Under the pieces are notes generated by a model that ran no database searches, was not told the DNA's origin, and was given only the letters and a program-made list of their open reading frames with translations. Shown piece after piece: positions 1-12,154 of a stretch of 64,000 bases of DNA. How positions within the stretch are numbered: the first letter of the stretch is position 1; the number at the start of each line of letters is the position of its first letter. Origin of the DNA: Rosellinia necatrix (taxonomy: Eukaryota > Ascomycota > Sordariomycetes > Xylariales > Xylariaceae); the NCBI GenBank assembly GCA_021209875.1, contig JAGYVD010000008.1:929501-993500 (forward strand), in the 5' to 3' direction. The position numbers and the translations under genes are program-made.

Positions 1-52
1 GAGAATACAGCACAGTACCCAGCTCCGTTCGCCCCGAGATCAGCCTTCCGTC

Positions 53-748
53 ATGCCCTCGAAGGAACCCACCAACGGCACGGCTTCCGCGCAGTCGGCG
101 TCGGCCCTGAAGCGCTTTGAGCTACCCGCCCTCGATTTGAAGTTCGGCTCATTGACCGACGGGACTGACATTCCGCCGCCGCTGCCGTCTCCCAAGGAGG
201 AGATGCCTCCACCACAGCTCAAGGCCGCTCCCAAGAAGGAGGAGAAAGCAGAGGACCAACAGCCAAAGGCTGAAGCAGCAAATGGAGCTACGAATGGTAC
301 TACTACCCCCAAGAACAAGCCCGACATTGCCATTGCCATTACAACCGGCGTCGGGCTCAAACGCACGGCAGATGAGGCCCCCATATCGCCGGCACTATCG
401 AGTCGCGGCAGCCTCCGGCGTCTGATTAGCAAAACAATTCTGAACCATGCTTACGATGAACAAGGACCTACTGCCGACCAGAGCGCTTCCAGACCTCCGA
501 GCCGTACGGCCAGCGTGATGGCCGAGGAGAAGAAGTCAAAGCGGAGCAGTGGCTGGTTCCGGAGGTTACGATCTCACGACACCAGCCATGACACCAAGCC
601 AGCTGCTTTACAATTTGAGAATGCTGCCAAGAAAGCCATAGCGGCCGGCCCCCCGCCTCCCATGATTCCCGAACTCAGCGCTCTGGAGACCAAAATCGAT
701 ACACGTTTAGGCGACGACCTGTTCAAGGGCATTGGGCGGGACTCGTAA
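53..748 (+). CDS. Disordered hypothetical protein, possibly 5'-truncated by the window edge
   Basis: I do not recognise a domain. From the ATG at 53 the frame gives 231 aa. It is rich in Pro, Glu, Lys and Ser and looks intrinsically disordered. It has a Pro-rich stretch (IPPPLPSPKEEMPPP, about residues 40-54), a basic/serine patch around SRGSLRRLISK (about 116-126) and a second basic patch KSKRSSGWFRRLRS (about 160-173). The C-terminus ends in a short, more structured-looking segment. The reading frame is open upstream from the ATG to the first base of the window with no stop, so this may be the last exon or tail of a longer gene. The start at 53 is therefore only the first visible ATG. Composition and codon use are coding-like, and the antisense frame of 130 aa looks like a shadow. 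Confidence 0.6.
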   Translation: MPSKEPTNGTASAQSASALKRFELPALDLKFGSLTDGTDIPPPLPSPKEEMPPPQLKAAPKKEEKAEDQQPKAEAANGATNGTTTPKNKPDIAIAITTGVGLKRTADEAPISPALSSRGSLRRLISKTILNHAYDEQGPTADQSASRPPSRTASVMAEEKKSKRSSGWFRRLRSHDTSHDTKPAALQFENAAKKAIAAGPPPPMIPELSALETKIDTRLGDDLFKGIGRDS

Positions 749-3700
749 AGAGGTCCGCCGTGATTTCTTAATAATCAAATCTCCAACCCCACCGGTGTAG
801 GGGGCAGTCCTTTAACACGGCCTGACGACCCCTACAGTTCTAATATCCAGCCGGCGAGCTGTTATATTCCCCGTAATGCGGCAGTCCTTGATAAGGGCCG
901 TCCGTCCCGCCACTGCTTGGAGGGGACACAAAAAGATACCCAGGTTATTTTTATGAGTTTGTTCATCGACCTACAGCGTCCCATTTTGTTGTCATTTCCC
1001 CTCCCCCCCCCTTTTTTATCTAATTTCACTGCTGTTATTTGAGTCGACCAGGCGGCACGTGGTATCAGTGTCCAATATGATATAAAGCCGGTTTGGATTT
1101 GTGAGGGGCCACTCCTGACATGTATATTCTTGATTGTAATGCTTGAGAAGTACAATTTTTCTGCCCCGCTCTCAGGCGGCACCAGCAATAGCGATAGGAG
1201 CGTCCGAGGATGGGGAGCTGGGAAGCCAATTGGAGCGGCACAATTCGAATGCGACCCCAACGTCACAAACCGAGACAGAAGCAAACGGGACCGCAACCTC
1301 ACCTACAATCTTGCTGAATCACCCGGCGGTATCTTGCAGGTATGCGCTGATGGAATAGGATGGCAGAGACAGATAGTCTAGGTGGGAGAGTACAAAAGTC
1401 ACCAGTTACGCCATCATGTAATGTAATGAACCACGTTGCTAGGACATGTTTTTTTTGGGGCCAAGGCGTCGGCACTTGACTGCCCTGGGCGCCCCCAACG
1501 CCCCCGTTATATATCCCAAACACGATCTACCTTTTATCTATCCGGGCTTACGCGCAGTTGTAACGGTTATGATGTAGTTCGGCATTAGTTGTGTAACGTG
1601 GCTGAGGGGCACAGAAGCCACATGTAAGATGTAAGCCGCCAATTCCCTGTGTCGCTTATTGCCGGAACCTACCTACCTGCCTGGCTACGAGGTGAGCCTT
1701 TCTCTGTTCTACAGTTTGACACTCTCTGGGTAAAGAATCAACAAGTACATCCTGGCATTGATATACAATCCGAAGCATGCAAACACACGTCACTGATGCA
1801 TCCAGCATTGCCGAGCCTTGAGCTTCAAGCTCTCAGCCATGTTGTATCGGAGTCCACGTAGTTATCTATATTGAGAGAAGGGCAGTACTTGGTCCAGTAG
1901 TTCCAAGAGAACACCAAACTGAGCCCGATATATTGTTGCTGTAGCGCGCGGCCCCACAGCCGGCATTGCTGACCCAAATAACACCAGCACAATTGAATTA
2001 ATTTGGATTACCGAAGGACATAAAAAAAAAAAATAGGGGTGAGCGGAGGTGATGTCCCGGTGCGAGGAGTCACCCGCGGTAACGGTTCAGTGGCTAGCTG
2101 TGGTATGGACCGGGCAGTCCGGAGGGTCGGCAGTCACCGCCTCCTCTGATGCCCGAACGGTCCGATCTTGCAGTCCGCCTTGTCCGATCACCCAAGCCGG
2201 ATTGATCCCCATCCAAGAATCCCCCATAAACCTGCCCCATCCCCAGCCGTTCGTTCCTCCCATCGACGGAGCACACCAACAGCCCGCCTAATCTTAGTCA
2301 TGGGGGTCACGTCGGTCGGTGTCTCGGCTACCTCATCCCAGCACTTGGATAGCGCAGCCAAGAGCCCTTTAGCAACAGGGGTTGATGTCAGTCGCCAGGC
2401 ACAACATCAACGCCTTGCACCCCTTGAGGGACTCAACAGACGGCTGCGTCGACCACCACCTCCTCCTTGTCCACCCCTCACTTGTCCCCCTGACTTCCTT
2501 GGTGTCGTCGTATGCCACCTCGGTTTCCTTGACGTTATTGTGCGTCTCCCCGGTCTCGTTCACGAAGACGAAGACTCACCCACCCCCCACCTCCTACTCC
2601 AACTCCAAGCTCTCGGCTTTTTGCATTTTCAACCCCTTGGAATTACGTTAAAGACTGCTTTGGCGCTTGATGGTCCCGTGGCAGTTCCATATAAACGGAT
2701 AGAGCCTCGTGATTTAGATATCGGAGCAGAAGACATTGAAAACCGACAGGGGAACGGGGGGGAGAAACACCAAAATGTGCCGAAATAGCGCAATACCTGG
2801 GGCCACGGTCATTATAATCGTGACTATAATCGTAGCCGCAGCTACAAGAAAGGGCACTGTCAAGGATCCAATGAGGTAACTGGATCATGTTTTGTTAATC
2901 CCCACCTCGTGCAGCGAGTAACCTCCCTGGTACGGTGATACCGTGCCCTGTTCTAGAGCCACAGACACTACTTTCACCTGACTTCGCTTTTTTATATACA
3001 TAGAATACTCGGCCACCGGGAGAGGGGTAGGACACTGAGCAACGGGGTGGACTCTGGCCACTGCTGTGCTTGCTGCGACGAAGTCAGGGGAGAGGGACAA
3101 GACATCGACTAATGCTTCCTGTTTGATTTGTTGGATAAGCGAGGATAGTTCATCGCATGAATGTTTTTTTATACAGAGAGCTCATCACTGTTCATCTCAT
3201 CATGTTTGTGGAACTGCTGGAGGTGGGACGGTTTTTTATATGTTGGATGATGGTGCTGTTGATAATTGTTTGGTGTTGTATGGTGTTGTAGCTTAAGTTA
3301 TGCAAACCTTTCTACTGCTAATGACACTAGCATGGGTACCTACTTAGGCACCTTACTTAGCTAGGTAGATAGGTCAAATAGTTACATTCTAGCTCAGGAC
3401 CAGCTCAGGCTTAAAGCAGCATGACTGGGGGTTAACCCTCCCTAATCTAGTTCTGGATTGTACCATCTACGAGGTTTAGGTCAACGTGAAGGAAGGCTAC
3501 GACTACATGGGGGCACAGACCCAAGATCTGTATGTATATATGTAGGCGCTGCCTAAGTACCTACACTACCTAGTATAACCCACCTCCCCATCTAACCAGC
3601 ACACCTATTATTATTATGTACAGCCTCCTAGTGTAGGAGGTACTTAGGGTTCGGTAGGCTGCCGGTACCTGCTTAGGTAGTGTACCTACACCCCTGCCTA

Positions 3701-4934
3701 GTGGCCCTAGAAATGCACGACTGGGGCCAGGGTCTAAGTACTTCCCTGTAGATACCTGTTTAGGTACCTCCACGGATTGGAACAATTCCAAGTGGTTGGC
3801 TGGTTGGACGAGACGGATGCGCTAGAGTACGCAGTATGCTGCTCGGTATGCTGTACATACCTAAGGTAAGTGCTGCACTTATTATTTGCAGCAGCACACA
3901 TGCTGCCCTGGTTGTACTGCAGTAGTGATTTTACGATGGTGGTACCCAGGTAGTTAATATCTTGTCTAATGAATAGGTGCTAAAATGCCCACCGGTACCT
4001 GCCTAGGTAAGTATTCAGGTTTACAACAGATGCTGACGGTAGGTAGTTATCTAGTAGTAGTATGAAGATCCGATGAGTATAGTGTACATTAAGGTAGGTG
4101 CTAATGTAGGTAGTGTAAACAAGAGTCCAAGGGTCCAAACACAAGATGAACTGGTATGTAGCGTACTGCCCAAGATTCCGCATTCCTATTCCTCCATGGT
4201 CACCTAACTTACCCAACAGAAAATGGAATAGGATAAATCCTGCGGACTGAAATAAAGAGGCTACAATACACAGGCATGCCATTCAGAGCTATTTACAGGG
4301 CCAACTACTAGCTATGCATGATAAAGTTTATCCGTGGTATTTTTAGGGATGTTGGTTTGGTGCTTTCAGAGTCCTTAAAACTCACATGTCCAGTTCACGA
4401 GGGTCAGGTGTGTAACTGGTGATAAGAGGTATAAGTCAATATTTGTAAGTAAAACTTGAGATATGGTAGTGGCAAGGCTAAAGTGGCAATAGTCCCCCAG
4501 CCTCGATTAACTCAAGTATTCTCCTAGCTACCTTAACTTCATGGAGCAACAGGGCTTGACATACATAGAGGTATACTTTAGGTCATAACTACACATATTA
4601 TACCCTTCCCAAGGGTCTTTGTATTAGGTAAATCCATTGAGAAGAATTCGTTTACACCTTGTTACAATTAGACTAGTGTGCCAAAAGTATAAGTTAGTGC
4701 CTAATAGTCATTGTAGTAGTTCTACTTATAAGATACTTGCATTAAAAACCTCCTATTAAGTTATGCTCTTTATCTCCAGTCTATGATACTAAACTAGCAA
4801 GATCCTCCCTCATACACATCGGCACGACGGGATGCACGAGCTAGCTCACAATACCCCATTGTTAAACGCCACTTAAATGCTCTTCCTCCCGCGAACCAAA
4901 GTAGATGTCCCCCAGACATGAAAAATCCTTGCCT
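749..4934. other. Gene-free stretch, 4.2 kb
   Basis: No convincing gene. It holds a C8-T6 homopolymer junction near 1003-1016, a poly-A run near 2022-2033, and from about 3330 to 3780 many short motifs of the TACCTA/TAGGTA type that are partly palindromic. Possible frames between 2168 and 2788 on both strands lack a proper start and show no recognisable domain. The part nearest 4935 is AT-rich and is presumably the 3' flank of VPS34. Confidence 0.6.
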
Positions 4935-7900
4935 TTATCTGAACGCCTGAACAAAGTCATGGAGTCTGTCTATCACCACGGGCATAATGCCATTGAGAGA
5001 ATCCTCCATAATCCGGTCAAGATGCCTAATTGCATCTTCCTCATTAAGTTCTAAGTGAAATCTTTCCTTGACCTTAAACACCGCCTTGTCTGGTTCAGCC
5101 TTGATATCCGGGATATTGGCATGCACCATAAGGCTGAACAAATTTAATATTAAATTTGACGACTTTCGCAGAGCTGCAAACGCAAGAAAGCAGTACTGCT
5201 TAAATTGTAAATATACTTCGCTCGGCGGATTAGCGCCACCCATTGCATCCGCCATTTCTTTGCTCAGTTTCAGCGCTGGTGCAAAGGGTTTGGGATCACG
5301 ACCCAAGATGAAGCCAAAATCCGCGTGGAAGAAGTGCCCATCTGGTGCTAGAAGAAGATTTTCTAGATGTCGATCGCCAACCCCGAGGATATACGTGATC
5401 ACGCAGTAACCTGCGCAAGACTTGGCGAACGTATCCAAGGTCTCTTTTCGTACTCCCAGGTATGCTCCATCGTCCGGGTTGTGCTGGCGTAGGTAGGCGA
5501 GAGCAGGGTTGGCATGGAATTTAGACGCGATCGCCGAAAACGTTTGTGACGGTACAAATTGAGAGGCGCCAGCCGATGTACTCGTAGCGAGAATCTTGTA
5601 CGGCGAAAGTTTGAGATCTAAATTCTCCTTCTGTAGGAGTTGGTCCATGAGTGTGATGATCTGGATGACCAACTGATCTTGTCGCAGATCATCACCAGTC
5701 TTGAAGATGATAGGGTATTTACTACCCGTGATGGTTTTGAAGGTCACCATGATGGGTGACAAGGAGGACTTGAAGACTCTCGTCTCTTCCGGGACAACAC
5801 TAACAATCATAACCGACGGATCCAATGGCATGGGAATCGGTGGGTCAATTGTGAGGAGTTCGTTTTTCGGATCGGCTAAGAAGGCCTTAGTCTTCTCGAG
5901 TTTTCGTGGGTAAGATTCGCGGGATGCCTGAATATCAGCCGATATCTTCGATAATACAGCAATAAGTTCGGCCTGCCTTCGTATTGTAGTTCTTGTCTCT
6001 TTGCCCCCGTTGAGGCCCTCCAACTCCTTCATGAAATCATATTGGACCTTCGCGTACATGGTGCGTACTTCCTCGCCCTGGTCATGGCTTTTATCATCAT
6101 ACTCAACACCAAGGTACCAGTAAAAGTAATTTCCCAGGGTGAAATTCTCGACAGCACGGGAGATAAGAAAGTTGGCTAATGAAGAGGATCGTACGGTAGC
6201 TTGGTTGGAGTCTGTAGAGATGTGCTCGAATTTGAGAGCTTGAACCAGTTGCAGGAGATAGAGGAGAAGCTCGTCATCATCGGATTTTCTCAGTCTATCC
6301 ACAGCGTACCCCCTTACGGCACGATTATCAAACGTTGGTCCGAGTAACTCAAGAGCATCGTCCACATCTATATCCGTCCATTTGCCGAGCACCTGAATGG
6401 CTTGCCTGGATTCGCTCTGATCCTGCCAATTTACGGATTTAACAAACTTTGTTAGGGCGCGTTTGTCTTTCGTAAGGTGATACCGGAACTTCCACACGAG
6501 ATCTTTTTCCTCAGGCGACAGTACGTGAGTGGGAGAGTACGACATTATCATATTGAGCTCATCGCGGACTTTGGCGTTCGGCTTCAGATCCTTGTCTAAT
6601 ATTCCATGGCGGTGTTGGCTTCGGACGAGGCGTCTATGTTTGCTCTCGGCCGGGTTGTCCTTGGCTCCGACTTCCGGATCATAGATCCGGATGATACGGT
6701 CGCGTTCGTCGGGCCCATTTATCCCAGGCCCATAGGAAACCTCCGGGGGTGGCTTCAGAATAATATTGGACTGAGATGCAGAGAGATGTTGGAAAGACGA
6801 CATGGGCGGGGGCGGGTATTCGTAGTCGGCAAAAACCACAGGAAAGTCAAAACGAGGTAACTCGATGTTGAGTATGAACTTCGACGGACCAGGCCTCGGG
6901 GGCAGTCCGTTTTCCGACCCGGTGCCACCGTTCCTTTCTTGTTCGCTCTCCACCTCCTTCACGGAAGCCGGCTGACGCTGGCCCGACTTGATCGAATTCC
7001 TAGCCGCTTTCAGGCCACGCCTCTCGGCTCCGCGAAAGACTAGCTGGTCAAGCCAGTCAACCCGCGGGATTTCATTCATTTCGTGTTTCTTGAACAGTTT
7101 CTCCATGCGCTCAAGCTCCCCGAATTCTATATCGGCCACCATGGCGGCTCCATTCTTCGGTGGGTCGTCTCTCGGCTTCACGACGCTCGATGGCGTAGAC
7201 GTTTTATCGTTGCCATCTGCCTGTTTATGGCGATGGACGATGCATTTCTGCCGTCCCTTCTGCAACTGGTTATCCTTATCAAAGAGCGGTAGTGTAGTGC
7301 CCCCAAACGGAATCGCATGTCCTTGGGCGTGGTCGCCGCCGGTGGGTGACAAATCCCATATCGTTATCGCAAGGTAGGCATTCAGTGGAAGGGATTTGTA
7401 TGGTATTGGTATCGTGAGCCACTCGTTCCACCTATCTGTGTCAGCATCCGTGTCTCGGCCGGCCGGTCGCATGTCCGCTGGCGTCCTTACCGTCTTTCGT
7501 TCTTGAAGGGCTTATAGGAGGTCTGGACCGGTACAGTCAGGGGTTTGGACCCAGCCCAGACTTGTACGGTGACGTAGAGATCGGAGTGCGGGCTAACAGC
7601 GTTCGGCGTTAGGATTACCACTGCGGAGAGACGGTGGTGGCGCAGAGACGTACCCCGTATTAGAGCCGATATGTCGCAGTTCTGGTCGCTTCAAGAGGGT
7701 TGAGAACTGGTAGGGGGTTTCATCGCCCTCCAAGTTGATGCTGGGTTGGTGGCGGCAGTCAATATGAGCACAGGCAGACGCGAGGCTTTCCCCGTCGAAC
7801 AGAGAACCGCGAACAGAGAACAGCGAACAGTGAACAGCGAACAGTGAACAGCAAACAGTGAACAGCAAACAGTGAACAGCAAACAGTGAACAGCAAACAG

Positions 7901-7972
7901 CAACACCACTTACATGCGAACGCTGACCGGATAATCGAGCGAATCCGAGGTACCAAATGAGAAAGGCTCCAT
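4935..7972 (-). CDS. vps34: Phosphatidylinositol 3-kinase Vps34
   Basis: Class III PI 3-kinase, which makes PI3P on endosomes and autophagosomes in complexes with Vps15 and Vps30. Exons on the minus strand are 7914-7972, 7654-7740, 7491-7592 and 4935-7431, giving 914 aa. The ATG at 7972 opens MEPFSFGTSDSLDYPVSVR, a typical Vps34 N-terminus. It is joined across intron 1 (7741-7913, GTAAGT..CAG) to INLEGDETPYQF. Introns 2 and 3 are 61 and 59 nt. The order is an N-terminal C2 domain (VTVQVWAGSKPLTVPVQT, then RWNEWLTIPIPYKSLPL), a PIK helical domain starting near residue 385, and the kinase domain. The kinase domain has GDRHLENLLL near residue 768 and DFGFILG near 788, so the catalytic loop and metal-binding Asp are intact. 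Length is normal for the family. Intron 1 is filled by a 7-bp minisatellite. NSE4 diverges 795 bp away. Confidence 0.97.
7797..7905. repeat. 7-bp minisatellite inside VPS34 intron 1
   Basis: About 15 head-to-tail units of GAACAGT, GAACAGC or AAACAGT, read on the plus strand. Alternating GAACAGC/AAACAGT pairs give a 14-bp higher-order period on the right side, and units become more variant towards the left (GAACAGAGAACCGC). The tract occupies most of the 173-nt first intron. It leaves only the donor (GTAAGT at 7908-7913) and about 55 nt before the acceptor outside it. Confidence 0.95.
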
Positions 7973-8767
7973 TCTTGGCTATCAGAGCCTTGCTCAATCC
8001 GTAGAGGCTTTTGACTAGAACATGTTATAAGAGTGTTCACTGGCGAGGTGTGTATCCCGGTCATGAGTTGCATCCAAGGTGAAGCTGGCAGTCTGCCTAG
8101 GTACCTAGGTAGCCTGGGGAAGCTGAGGTGGGGCAACTGAGGTCACTGTAGGTAGTTATAACTACCTGTACTTAGGTTAGTAGTAGTAGTAGTAGTAGGT
8201 AGTAATATTAACGTCCAGTCCAGGTGTCTGACAGTGCTAGTTACATTTTAATGGTGCGATTGTGGCTGCTAGTAGCCTTATTGCAGCCAATCGGCCCCCT
8301 GTACTTAGGTTAACTAGGTACCTAGGTAGGTAGGTAGGTGGATACCTACCTAGGGTAGGTGCTTAGGTAACTAAGTACCTAACTGACATGAAATAGTGTA
8401 CTTCCAAGGTTATCTTATCGGTTCCACATTCCTTGGATCGTTGGATCGCTAAGCCACAGAATGAGCCACAAGAGTGACAGTCAAAGCCTTCACCTGCAAT
8501 TAATCCCAATCAAGCCCAATCAAGTCCCGGTTGGAAGTCGTCGCGTCTAAGTGCATCAAAGACGCGCCTCGCTTATATTGCCTAGGCACATTCAAACCTC
8601 ATCCTCATCAACCCGGCCCAGTTAGCGCTATGACCGGCGTCCAAAGTGTTTAGAGTGTTTGAATACCACCATCTCCATACCTGGCTGTGCGGAAGAAACA
8701 TAAGAAGGAGAGAGGCGCTTGAGCTATCACAAAAAGGCCCCCAGTCCCATTCCCTCGTGCACTCGTC
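7973..8767. promoter_or_regulatory. Divergent promoter region of VPS34 and NSE4
   Basis: A 795-bp space between two head-to-head start codons, so it must hold both promoters. It contains a run of GTA triplets (8180-8199), a 31-bp element found again near 48.5 kb, and a dense block of TACCTAGGTA-type motifs at 8290-8380. I see no clear TATA box. The assignment is from gene orientation only. Confidence 0.5.
8201..8231. repeat. 31-bp dispersed element, copy 1
   Basis: Starts AGTAATATTAACGTCCAG and ends AGGTGTCTGA. It matches 48497-48527 at 29 of 31 positions. Both differences are C here and T there, each in a CpA context. It is preceded by a run of GTA triplets. Confidence 0.8.
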
Positions 8768-10135
8768 ATGTCGTCGCCGGTCGCATCACAAGATGAAGAG
8801 AGCCCCGCATCACCCATGACCGCCTCTCAACAGAGTACCTTGGTTATGCGCGATAGGGACAGGGCCTCTGAAAGAGCATCGAAGAGGAAAAGGACCCTGA
8901 CAAATGGAGCTGGTCCTTCAACCTCTCGTCGTCGCACTAACGAACCCGAGGTTGTCGGGGACGGGGATGATTCAGACCAATACGATCCCGATCAGCCGCT
9001 GGAGGAGAGACGGAAAGTGCAGCGGGGCTATCGAGACCTCCTTCGCGGCTTACAGGAGAACACAGACGAGCTTTCTAACCCAAAATCCTTGTTTCTGCAG
9101 GACACGCTGAACCGAGCGAATCAGTTGTCACATCACGTCAAACAGACCGGAGAGGCCATCATCGATTCGAAGTTTCTCGTTGCTGCAGCGGATGCCTCGT
9201 ACCGGAGAGCCGCACGTCTAGCCAACGGAAATGTTGCCCAAGGGATTGACGTAGACGAGTTCGTCACCAAGTGTATCAGATACATGAGGCTCGGCGCGGG
9301 GATCGTGGAAGATGATGCGCCCGGGCTTACGGCTACTCAGCAGCAGCGGAGACGGCCGGCCCGAGAGAATGACGACGGTTCGGACGAGGACGAGGTCGGC
9401 GATGAAGGTGACGTGATGAATTGGGAGCATTTAGGTCGCTTTGGTTGTCTTCCCAGCATTCGAAGACCGGCCGTGCCCGGCTTTCTTCTCGGGCCACTTT
9501 CGGTCGAGAAGAAGGTCCGCAAAGTGGTGAAGCGCAGCGCGCCTTTCAGGGCCGATAACCTCCGAGAGACAAGACCAGAAGTCTTGAATGCCGAGGATGT
9601 CCAGAGAGCTGAAAAGAACGATCTCACGGCCATCTGCGCCAAGATCCTTCGACGGTTGCAGGAGGTTCAGGACGAAGCGCAAACGAAAGTGGAGGCCGCC
9701 TTTGAGGACCACGGAGATGCAGAAGCCCAGAGGTTGATGAACAAATATGGCTTAAGGGATACTGGGGGCATTGACCTATTAAAATTCGTCATCAATCCAA
9801 AGTCGTTCGGCCAGACAGTAGAAAACATGTTCTACGTCAGTTTCCTAATAAGAGACGGAGCCGTCCAGATCGAGTTTGATGAAAACGGGCTCCCATCACT
9901 CCGTGAGTTTTGATTCCGGCTATAATGATGCGCTTCCTGACAAATAGTAGAACCAGCGGCAGCTCAAGATTCTAGCGCCTTGAAGCGCGATGCACAAAGG
10001 CATCAAGCCGTGTTATCAATCGACATGCAGATGTGGCGAGACATTATCGACGCTTTCGACATCACGGAGCCGATAATCGAGCACCGCAAAGAACAGAGCA
10101 CCCAGGGCCCCGGGGCACGAAGTTGGTACAGCTGA
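8768..10135 (+). CDS. nse4: Smc5-Smc6 complex kleisin subunit Nse4
   Basis: Nse4 is the kleisin that bridges the heads of the Smc5-Smc6 complex in DNA repair and chromosome segregation. Exons are 8768-9902 and 9948-10135, giving 440 aa. The N-terminal kleisin region is visible near residue 85 (VQRGYRDLLRGLQENTDEL), followed by LNRANQLSHHVKQTGEAI and DSKFLVAAADASYRRA. The C-terminal Nse4 winged-helix region starts near residue 340 (FGQTVENMFYVSFLIRDG) and continues into exon 2 (RHQAVLSIDMQMWRDII, then AFDITEPIIEHR). Residues 1-80 and an acidic linker near 200-218 are disordered. The intron is 45 nt (GTGAGT..TAG). Its acceptor is a tandem TAGTAG, so exon 2 may start at 9948 or 9951. Without splicing the frame would stop at 9913 and lose the conserved end. 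Confidence 0.95.
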
Positions 10136-10560
10136 TGAAATCTCTAACCAATTGATCGAGTTTGTGCCATAACACCTCAACCTGCATTCGCCCCTATTAT
10201 TATAGATATACCCCCGCCCGCACCTCGAAGCTCGAGGAAGATTTAGCCGAAGAGGAAAACATAGCTGTAAAAATACCCATGTGTAGATATCCAGACGAGC
10301 GCATAGCTCATGTCATGCTGGCAGAATAGCTTGAAATGAATAATGATCAGATCCACACCAACCTATAGTTTTATAATAATGCATGTTTCATTCGGCACTA
10401 GGTTTGATAATAACTATTACAGTAATACCTTTATTTTACAGCCTCTGCGGCAGGGACAGCATGGGAATCGCTATCTTCTAACCGGTGTTACCTCTTTGAA
10501 CGGCCATACATACCCATAAGTTACTCCCGTTCATATGTCCAAGATTGGATTAATTCTTTA
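10136..10560. other. Spacer between NSE4 and the zinc-finger gene
   Basis: AT-rich. It contains acceptor-like TTTATTTTACAG ending at 10440 and ATTCTTTAG ending at 10560, so parts may be introns and small upstream exons of the next gene. One candidate exon is about 10441-10483, but I could not prove it. Confidence 0.3.
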
Positions 10561-12154
10561 GGATCAGAACCCAACGCAAAGCGTCGGCGTCTTCAAAAAG
10601 ACACCGACGATATCGACCTTTCCTATCCGTACGATGCGCCGCACACCCCACTATCTCTAACGGTAAGCTATATAGACGACGCGGAGCGCGTCAGAGGAGG
10701 CAAGCGCACTGCGGATACATCTACCGAAAATGTTGGCGTAGAAGCGGCGGCTCAGCCTGGTAACGATACTCCTCAGCTGGCGCCAATCCTTTCTCCCTTG
10801 CCCGTCAAAGAGCTAAAACAGCGCTCGCCTAGCGGGAGATGCATAAATATACTGCGAATTCGATACCACCTCAAGGGCCGGGTCCAGTGCTGGTAGTCGT
10901 GGCTCGGCTGCAAGTTACATGAGCTACGGCTCCCGGAAAGGAAGACGCAAAGCGTTCGACAGTCCCGTGAGCAAGCACCCGGTATCCAAGAACGCCTCGT
11001 CTGCCCTACGTGACGATGATAGGGTCAGGTCACCCCAAAATGGCAAGGCTCACAGCTGCCCCGAGGGAGTCTCGACAGTTTTTCACAAATGCACAACCTG
11101 CGATGGATCGCCCAGCGAGACCGAATACCAGTGCCATGTATATATGAACTCCTTGGGGCCACATCAGTGCACATTGTGTCATCAAGACTTTAGTCGCTAC
11201 AGCACGTGGAAGCGCCACGAGGAGTCTGCGCACGTTCCCCAGAACGTATGGATATGTCAACCTCGAATGTTAAGGCCTAGCAGCTCAAAGTGCGAAATGT
11301 GTACGGCTATCTCTTCCGACACGGAATATAACCCTCAACTACATTGTGAACATCGATTTCCGGGATGCCGATTTCCAGAATGTTGGCAGAAGCCTGACAT
11401 GGATCGAACCTTTTACCGACTTGATGCCTTCATGCAACACATTGGTATAGTACACTACCAAGGTGAATCCTCAATCCCAGATCTCAGACGGAGCTGGATA
11501 AAGAATGTTATAGACGTTAAGAAGTGCAAGAGGGCCGTGGTACACCGTGATACGATGTTTCCGCGCCATTTCTGTGGCTTGATGAGCAGTACATGGGCGG
11601 AACGGGCTGAGCACATAAGAACACATTTCGAAAACGGTGAGGCAACGAGCCTATTGGTTCCATGGGGTCCCTACACCCCGAGCATAGATGGAAGCACTCT
11701 GATCCATTCAGCTGCTGAACGACGACGATCCAATACGTGTGCACGGGACCCCAAAACATGGAAAGGATGGCAATGCAGCATGATCCCCCTCTTAGAAACG
11801 CCACTCATCAATGACTGCCAATGGAACAAGCTTTGCGCAGTATGTGGTAAGGAGATCATCTGTTTCAAATGTCATTTCAATTTCAGGCGCCGTCGATGTG
11901 ACCAGAGAGATCACTTGATAACCTCCTTGAGAGAGCACTTAAGAGAGCACTTGAGATACGGCGGTAATAAACGATGCTCACAGATACATTGCACGCTTCC
12001 GAGCGCAAATACGTATATCAGGCACCTTGAAAAAGAGCACGGGGCAGCCAGGGGAAAGTGGATGACTAAGTGTATTTTTAGCTGGCTTGGAACCAGTCAC
12101 AACTTAGAAGGGGGCAAAATAAACTATGTATCATCTCAAAGCCTAGTTCCTTAG
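10561..12154 (+). CDS. C2H2 zinc-finger protein, 5' part unresolved
   Basis: Secure coding runs from the ATG at 10919 to 12154 (411 aa). A classical finger lies at about residues 81-104: CTLC, 12 residues, then H-x4-H (HQCTLCHQDFSRYSTWKRH). Several further Cys/His groups follow (KCTTCDGSPSETEYQCH, SKCEMC, LCAVCGKEIICFKCHF). The family is probably a fungal DNA- or RNA-binding C2H2 protein; the target is unknown. The frame is open upstream of 10919 to a stop near 10842. A second open stretch in another frame (10561-10660, with a basic AKRRRLQ motif) ends at a good donor, GTAAGC at 10661, and looks like an earlier exon. However, I found no acceptor that joins the two in phase. Either a small exon is missing from my model or the 5' end is broken. 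Coordinates before 10919 are tentative. Confidence 0.6.

Noticed and set aside
2168..2788. 206-aa frame on the plus strand and a Thr/Glu-rich frame on the minus strand
   Set aside because: Neither starts with ATG in a good context, both are interrupted and no domain is recognisable.
3980..4282. 100-aa hydrophobic minus-strand frame
   Set aside because: Built partly from TACCTA/TAGGTA motifs of the intergenic repeat field; no family features.
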